From Gammaproteobacteria bacterium (GTDB taxonomy: Bacteria; Pseudomonadota; Gammaproteobacteria; Nitrosococcales; Methylophagaceae): DNA of 8,350 nt. This document shows, piece after piece, positions 5,451-8,350 of the stretch; positions within the stretch are counted from its first letter, which is position 1, and each line of letters begins with the position of its first letter. Made by a program: the position numbers and the translations under genes. The DNA lies in the NCBI GenBank assembly GCA_002402245.1, contig NVVP01000067.1, positions 1 to 8,350 of the forward strand. The letters are read 5' to 3'. Under the pieces are notes generated by a model that had not been told where the DNA came from, did no database searches, and saw only the letters and a program-made list of their open reading frames with translations.

Positions 5451-8350
5451 GAAAATATCATTACCTCCCTCCCCTATCAATAAGTCATTACCTGCACCAC
5501 CATGTAAATCATCATTACCTGCGCCGCCATACAATGTATCATCGCCGGATCCACCAAATAAGTCATCGTTACCTGAATCGCCATGCAACTCATCATCACC
5601 AGAGCCACCAAATAAATCATCGCTACCTGAACCGCCATGCAACTCATCATCACCGGAGCCACCAAAGAGACCGTCATTACCTGAACCGGCAATCAATATA
5701 TCATTGCCGGCAAAGCCTTCAAGTGTTTCTGAGCTAGTGCTCGTTGATGAATCCAATGTTTCATCATTGGCAGCCGCATTAATCGTAATGGTATTACTAA
5801 CTGATTCAGTCTCATTATTTGATGATTCAGTTGTAGTTGAAGTAACTGTAATATCAAAGTTTTCTTCACTTGTCGGTGTAATCTCTAAGCCAGATAATTG
5901 AGCCTCGGTGAGTATCCACGTACCATCATTATTATTAATACCAGCACTTAGCGTACCTTTACCTTGCGTATTAATTGTAATACTAAGTGACTCACTACCA
6001 TCCGTATCCACCAATGAAGAACTAATGTCTAAGGCTACTGCTGTTCCTTGCTCGCCTCGTACACTATCCTCTACAGTGAGATTAGCGGCATCAGCAACAG
6101 CGTTAACCACAATATCAAATGTATCGGTTACGCCTGTGGCTAATATACTTGTACCATCAACCGTTTTGACACTAATTTCAATGTCGGTCATAGTGCCTGA
6201 ATAATTAGCAGGTGGAATAATAGATAATGCTTCAGCTTGATGAGGTGTCAAACCTTCAATTAACCAAGAACCATCCGCTTGTAAGCTACCAATACTATTA
6301 GTACCATCAAGAGTAAATGCCGAACCTGTAGCAAAGTTATCAAAGGTAATATTAACCGTCTCTCTAGTATCAGAATGTATATCTTTATCTTTCAGTACTA
6401 AATCTAAGTTAACCGATATTGCACCACCATCTTCATCACCACTAAAACCATCTGCATCCACTCTGACAAGACCACTAGCCACAGGAGTAATTGAAAAACT
6501 TCTAGTTTCTATTGAAGACTGGCTAATTTCACCTGATGAAATATCATAGTTCAATGCTTGAACACTAACGGTAAAATCACCACTATAATGAGCTAGAGCA
6601 ATAATTTTCGCGCCAGCAAGCTCAGACATAGTCAAGATAAACTCAACTTCTCCTTGCTCATTGGTCACCGCGGTACCGACATTGAGCTGCACACCTGTCG
6701 GCAAACCACGTACCACTACTGAGGCATTTTCACTGCCATCACTATCTGCTTGAGTAACACTTATACCTAAAGCGATAGACTTACCTTCATTCACCGTTGT
6801 GTTAGCAGGATTTAATGCGATCTCTACCGTATCAACATGTGAGGCAAGGTTAATAGTAAATTCTTCCGTTATAGGTGTAGATACAGAGCTACTTGTACCA
6901 TCAGTGAAACTTGCTGAATCTTCCCACGTATAAGAAATTTCAAAGTTAAACTCACCTTCTTGGTATGCAGGCGGTGTATATTGAAGATTAGCTGCCTCAG
7001 TCGGGTTGGCAACGGTTATTGTTGCTGTTCCATTTGAAAAATGGCCGCCATTGAGTGCTGTTATCGTAATAGGATGAGCTGAACTAATACCTTCACTACC
7101 ATCTGTATCTGTTAATGAAGCTGATAAGTTAAGGCTTATTGACTGTCCTGCATCAACTTCACTACCATCAGTGGCACTAATAGTGGGTGTATCCAAAACA
7201 GGTGCCACATTAATAGAAATAGTATGTTCCTGCGTTGATGTTGCACCTGTTGTCGCATTTGTCGCGACAATGTCTACATTAATATTAACGGTACCGCTAA
7301 AATTAGGATCAGGACGAATATTATCAACCAAACTAATATCGGTTGTCATCAGGTCACCATTAGGTAACTGAATAAAACCTTCCGTATTGATCAGACTGCC
7401 ATTCTCAACCCCGGTGACTATATACGTTAAACTATGACCTCCGGCATCTGCAGTAAAGTCTGTTGTACTAATATCTGTATCTTCAACTCCCGCAGCAGTA
7501 GTTGAGCTGGTAGTAATCGTAGGGGTCCCACTTCCGCCACCATTGCCATTGCCGTTTCCATTTCCCCCGCCATTTCCACTTCCACCACCATCTCCGTAAG
7601 ATAAAGTAAAGGGTTCGGATGCACCAAAATTTACATTACCATCATTTTCTTGTGTTACCGGAATAATACTTAAATTCAATGTATGATCATTACCGTTACT
7701 TGTCGCGGTAATATTGGCTGAAGCTAAATCTGCTTCAGTTACAAGCCAAGTACCATTACCAAGACTAACGCCATTATCCATCGTCCATGCACTATTGGTC
7801 CCATCCTCGGTCTGAATAATGTAATAACTTGTTTCTGACACATCGGTCGCATCAGCTGCGTGTTCGATGGTTTGATTTTCCGTAATAATATCTGTTAATT
7901 CTACTGAAGCTCCACTAACCGACATATCTTGCACTTGAAAACCATCTTCAGTCCAGCCATCAGCCACACCTCGAACATCAACATTAATCGTAGTGCTAAT
8001 CGTCTTAGTCGCTACTTCATTAATAGAATCTAAATTAGAATCTAGGCCTGAGGTATCAATCACATCACGAGTAAACACAATACCACTTAGATCTTCATTT
8101 GAATGAAGTGGTGCAAGAATTTCAACCTGCTCTGCTTGCGCTTCCGTTAATGAAATTTCATTATTAATAATAAGCGTATCTACACCATCAATACGCACTA
8201 ATACACCATCAGGAATAGTCAAAGTCAGCGTGCCAGCTACAATACTTTCACTACCTGTGCCATCACCTACCGTTAAAGGTAAGTTCAATAGTGTCCACGT
8301 ATCTTCACCTGCAATTTGTGTAATAGCATTATCTGTAACACCTACGCCAC
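5121..8350 (-). CDS. Large RTX adhesin-like protein, type I secretion substrate (5' end beyond window)
   Basis: About 1075 C-terminal residues are visible. The frame stays open to the window edge, so the true start and total size are unknown; the TTG at 8288 sits inside a repeat and is not a start. Order from the N-terminal side: two divergent beta-rich segments (8350-7599), a Gly/Asn linker (7527-7595), a segment with IRPDPNFSG (about 7523-7200), four ~120-residue segments with DxDGSE-type motifs (7199-5775), ten RTX nonapeptides (5717-5448), and a C-terminal domain with DTISGFTVGNGGGVLDLSDLL like the VCA0849-type T1SS target domain. RTX repeats bind calcium and fold outside the cell after export by an ABC transporter, membrane fusion protein and TolC-like pore. 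No cysteine is present and Asp/Glu greatly outnumber Lys/Arg, as expected for such proteins. The architecture resembles LapA/BapA/FrhA-type adhesins that mediate attachment and biofilm. No catalytic domain is visible, and any ligand-binding or N-terminal retention module lies outside. A hemolysin role is less likely. The gene ends in a strong terminator. Confidence 0.9.
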   Translation of the reverse strand, partial: GVGVTDNAITQIAGEDTWTLLNLPLTVGDGTGSESIVAGTLTLTIPDGVLVRIDGVDTLIINNEISLTEAQAEQVEILAPLHSNEDLSGIVFTRDVIDTSGLDSNLDSINEVATKTISTTINVDVRGVADGWTEDGFQVQDMSVSGASVELTDIITENQTIEHAADATDVSETSYYIIQTEDGTNSAWTMDNGVSLGNGTWLVTEADLASANITATSNGNDHTLNLSIIPVTQENDGNVNFGASEPFTLSYGDGGGSGNGGGNGNGNGNGGGSGTPTITTSSTTAAGVEDTDISTTDFTADAGGHSLTYIVTGVENGSLINTEGFIQLPNGDLMTTDISLVDNIRPDPNFSGTVNINVDIVATNATTGATSTQEHTISINVAPVLDTPTISATDGSEVDAGQSISLNLSASLTDTDGSEGISSAHPITITALNGGHFSNGTATITVANPTEAANLQYTPPAYQEGEFNFEISYTWEDSASFTDGTSSSVSTPITEEFTINLASHVDTVEIALNPANTTVNEGKSIALGISVTQADSDGSENASVVVRGLPTGVQLNVGTAVTNEQGEVEFILTMSELAGAKIIALAHYSGDFTVSVQALNYDISSGEISQSSIETRSFSITPVASGLVRVDADGFSGDEDGGAISVNLDLVLKDKDIHSDTRETVNITFDNFATGSAFTLDGTNSIGSLQADGSWLIEGLTPHQAEALSIIPPANYSGTMTDIEISVKTVDGTSILATGVTDTFDIVVNAVADAANLTVEDSVRGEQGTAVALDISSSLVDTDGSESLSITINTQGKGTLSAGINNNDGTWILTEAQLSGLEITPTSEENFDITVTSTTTESSNNETESVSNTITINAAANDETLDSSTSTSSETLEGFAGNDILIAGSGNDGLFGGSGDDELHGGSGSDDLFGGSGDDELHGDSGNDDLFGGSGDDTLYGGAGNDDLHGGAGNDLLIGEGGNDIFHFHDGEDGTESNHAVDTISGFTVGNGGGVLDLSDLLHGADHDDITGLEEFVHISKDGDNTLITIDKDGGQAGGVTQEIVLQDIDLTAGGTLSNHDILGDLLTNQQLVVD
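5448..5717 (-). repeat. Ten tandem RTX nonapeptide repeats (GGxGxDxLx)
   Basis: Ninety residues form ten consecutive nine-residue units without interruption, including GGSGDDELH twice, GGSGDDTLY, GGAGNDDLH and GGAGNDLLI. Most keep the G-x-G-(N/D/S)-D pattern that coordinates Ca2+ in parallel beta-roll turns. The first (GFAGNDILI) and the last (GEGGNDIFH) are the typical degenerate edge units. Calcium-triggered folding outside the cell is the known role of such arrays. Confidence 0.95.
5551..5658. repeat. 54-bp direct tandem duplication inside the RTX array
   Basis: Copies at 5551-5604 and 5605-5658 differ at only 4 of 54 positions by direct comparison, much closer than neighbouring RTX units. 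Each copy equals two nonapeptides, so copy-number change keeps the reading frame and alters the roll by one two-unit turn. Only part of a further copy is recognisable on each side. Confidence 0.9.
5775..7199 (-). repeat. Four divergent ~120-residue adhesin repeats (T1SS-143/cadherin-like type)
   Basis: Segments lie at about 7199-6837, 6836-6474, 6473-6093 and 6092-5775. Each starts with an acidic loop: LTDTDGSEG, QADSDGSEN, LKDKDIHSD and LVDTDGSES. These key Asp positions are spaced 121, 119 and 127 residues apart. Each then has an NDGTW-LTEAQLSGLEI- or ADGSW-L-type strand and a PPANYSG- or HYSG-type motif before the next unit. The units are divergent in sequence, so they diversified long ago. 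Such repeats act as Ca2+-stiffened extension domains in T1SS adhesins; the precise family needs a profile search. Confidence 0.75.
7527..7595 (-). repeat. Gly/Asn-rich linker in the adhesin
   Basis: Twenty-three residues consist almost only of Gly and Asn with one Asp and two Ser, in alternating GN steps flanked by GGGSG at both ends. The DNA is a degenerate hexamer run (CCATTG, CCATTG, CCGTTT, CCATTT on the plus strand). It separates the two N-terminal visible segments from the rest of the repeat stalk and would be a flexible hinge. It could change length by slippage in multiples of six without frameshift. Confidence 0.85.

Noticed and set aside
5448..5717. Regularly spaced repeats that might be a CRISPR array
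   Set aside because: The repeats are contiguous 27/54-bp coding units with no unique spacers and translate into RTX nonapeptides.
5534..5737. Plus-strand His-rich ORF with internal repeats opposite the RTX array
   Set aside because: It is the antisense shadow of the tandem RTX codons, the repeats follow from the DNA repeat, and no ribosome site or family resemblance supports it.
5753..5770. CCAATG-6 nt-CATTGG inverted repeat as a regulatory site
   Set aside because: It lies well inside the adhesin coding sequence, is short, and fits ordinary codons for NDETLD.
8286..8288. TTG at 8288 as the start codon of the large adhesin
   Set aside because: The same frame continues without a stop for 20 more codons to the window edge (GVGVTDNAITQIAGEDTW...), the sequence there looks like part of a repeat, and no Shine-Dalgarno precedes the TTG.

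Overview
The window carries a tightly packed housekeeping block, with every recognisable gene on the minus strand. In order of transcription it reads: the 3' part of a very large secreted repeat protein (8350 to 5121), a strong terminator (about 5069-5095), then gmk (guanylate kinase), rpoZ (RNA polymerase omega), spoT ((p)ppGpp synthetase/hydrolase), ridA (enamine/imine deaminase) and the first two thirds of recG (branched-DNA helicase), which runs off the left edge. No plus-strand gene, tRNA, rRNA, IS element or CRISPR array could be supported. The plus-strand ORFs are shadows of the minus-strand genes.

The order gmk-rpoZ-spoT-...-recG is the classic gammaproteobacterial arrangement. A RidA-family gene beside spoT, where enterobacteria have trmH, is known in non-enteric gammaproteobacteria such as Pseudomonas. 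The DNA is A+T-rich by eye. The long type I-secreted adhesin suggests an aquatic or marine, biofilm-forming gammaproteobacterium. The genus cannot be settled from this window.

Region by region. (1) 1-1336, recG: wedge/OB domain plus helicase motifs up to TATPIPRT, cut by the window. (2) 1355-1741 ridA and 1765-3930 spoT: short gaps of 18 and 23 bp indicate co-transcription with recG. (3) 3931-4010: 80 bp holding a perfect 14-bp inverted repeat between rpoZ and spoT. (4) 4011-4262 rpoZ, a 119-bp gap, and 4382-4993 gmk with a good Shine-Dalgarno. (5) 4994-5120: a putative gmk promoter, a small inverted repeat, and a C(UUCG)G-loop terminator closing the upstream gene. (6) 5121-8350: a cysteine-free, acidic adhesin-like protein. 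Its visible part has about seven ~120-residue segments, a Gly/Asn linker, ten RTX nonapeptides and a type I secretion C-terminal domain. Its start lies beyond the right edge.

Functionally, gmk, rpoZ and spoT form a guanine-nucleotide/stringent-response set. Gmk makes GDP from GMP, SpoT makes and degrades (p)ppGpp, and omega forms part of one ppGpp site on RNA polymerase in the E. coli paradigm. RidA protects PLP enzymes from reactive enamines, and RecG rescues stalled forks. The adhesin gene appears to be a separate transcription unit. Nothing here is convincingly a new system. The points most worth a second look are the adhesin's architecture and recent repeat duplication, the rpoZ-spoT hairpin, the compact terminator/promoter junction before gmk, and a small motif change in the SpoT synthetase domain.
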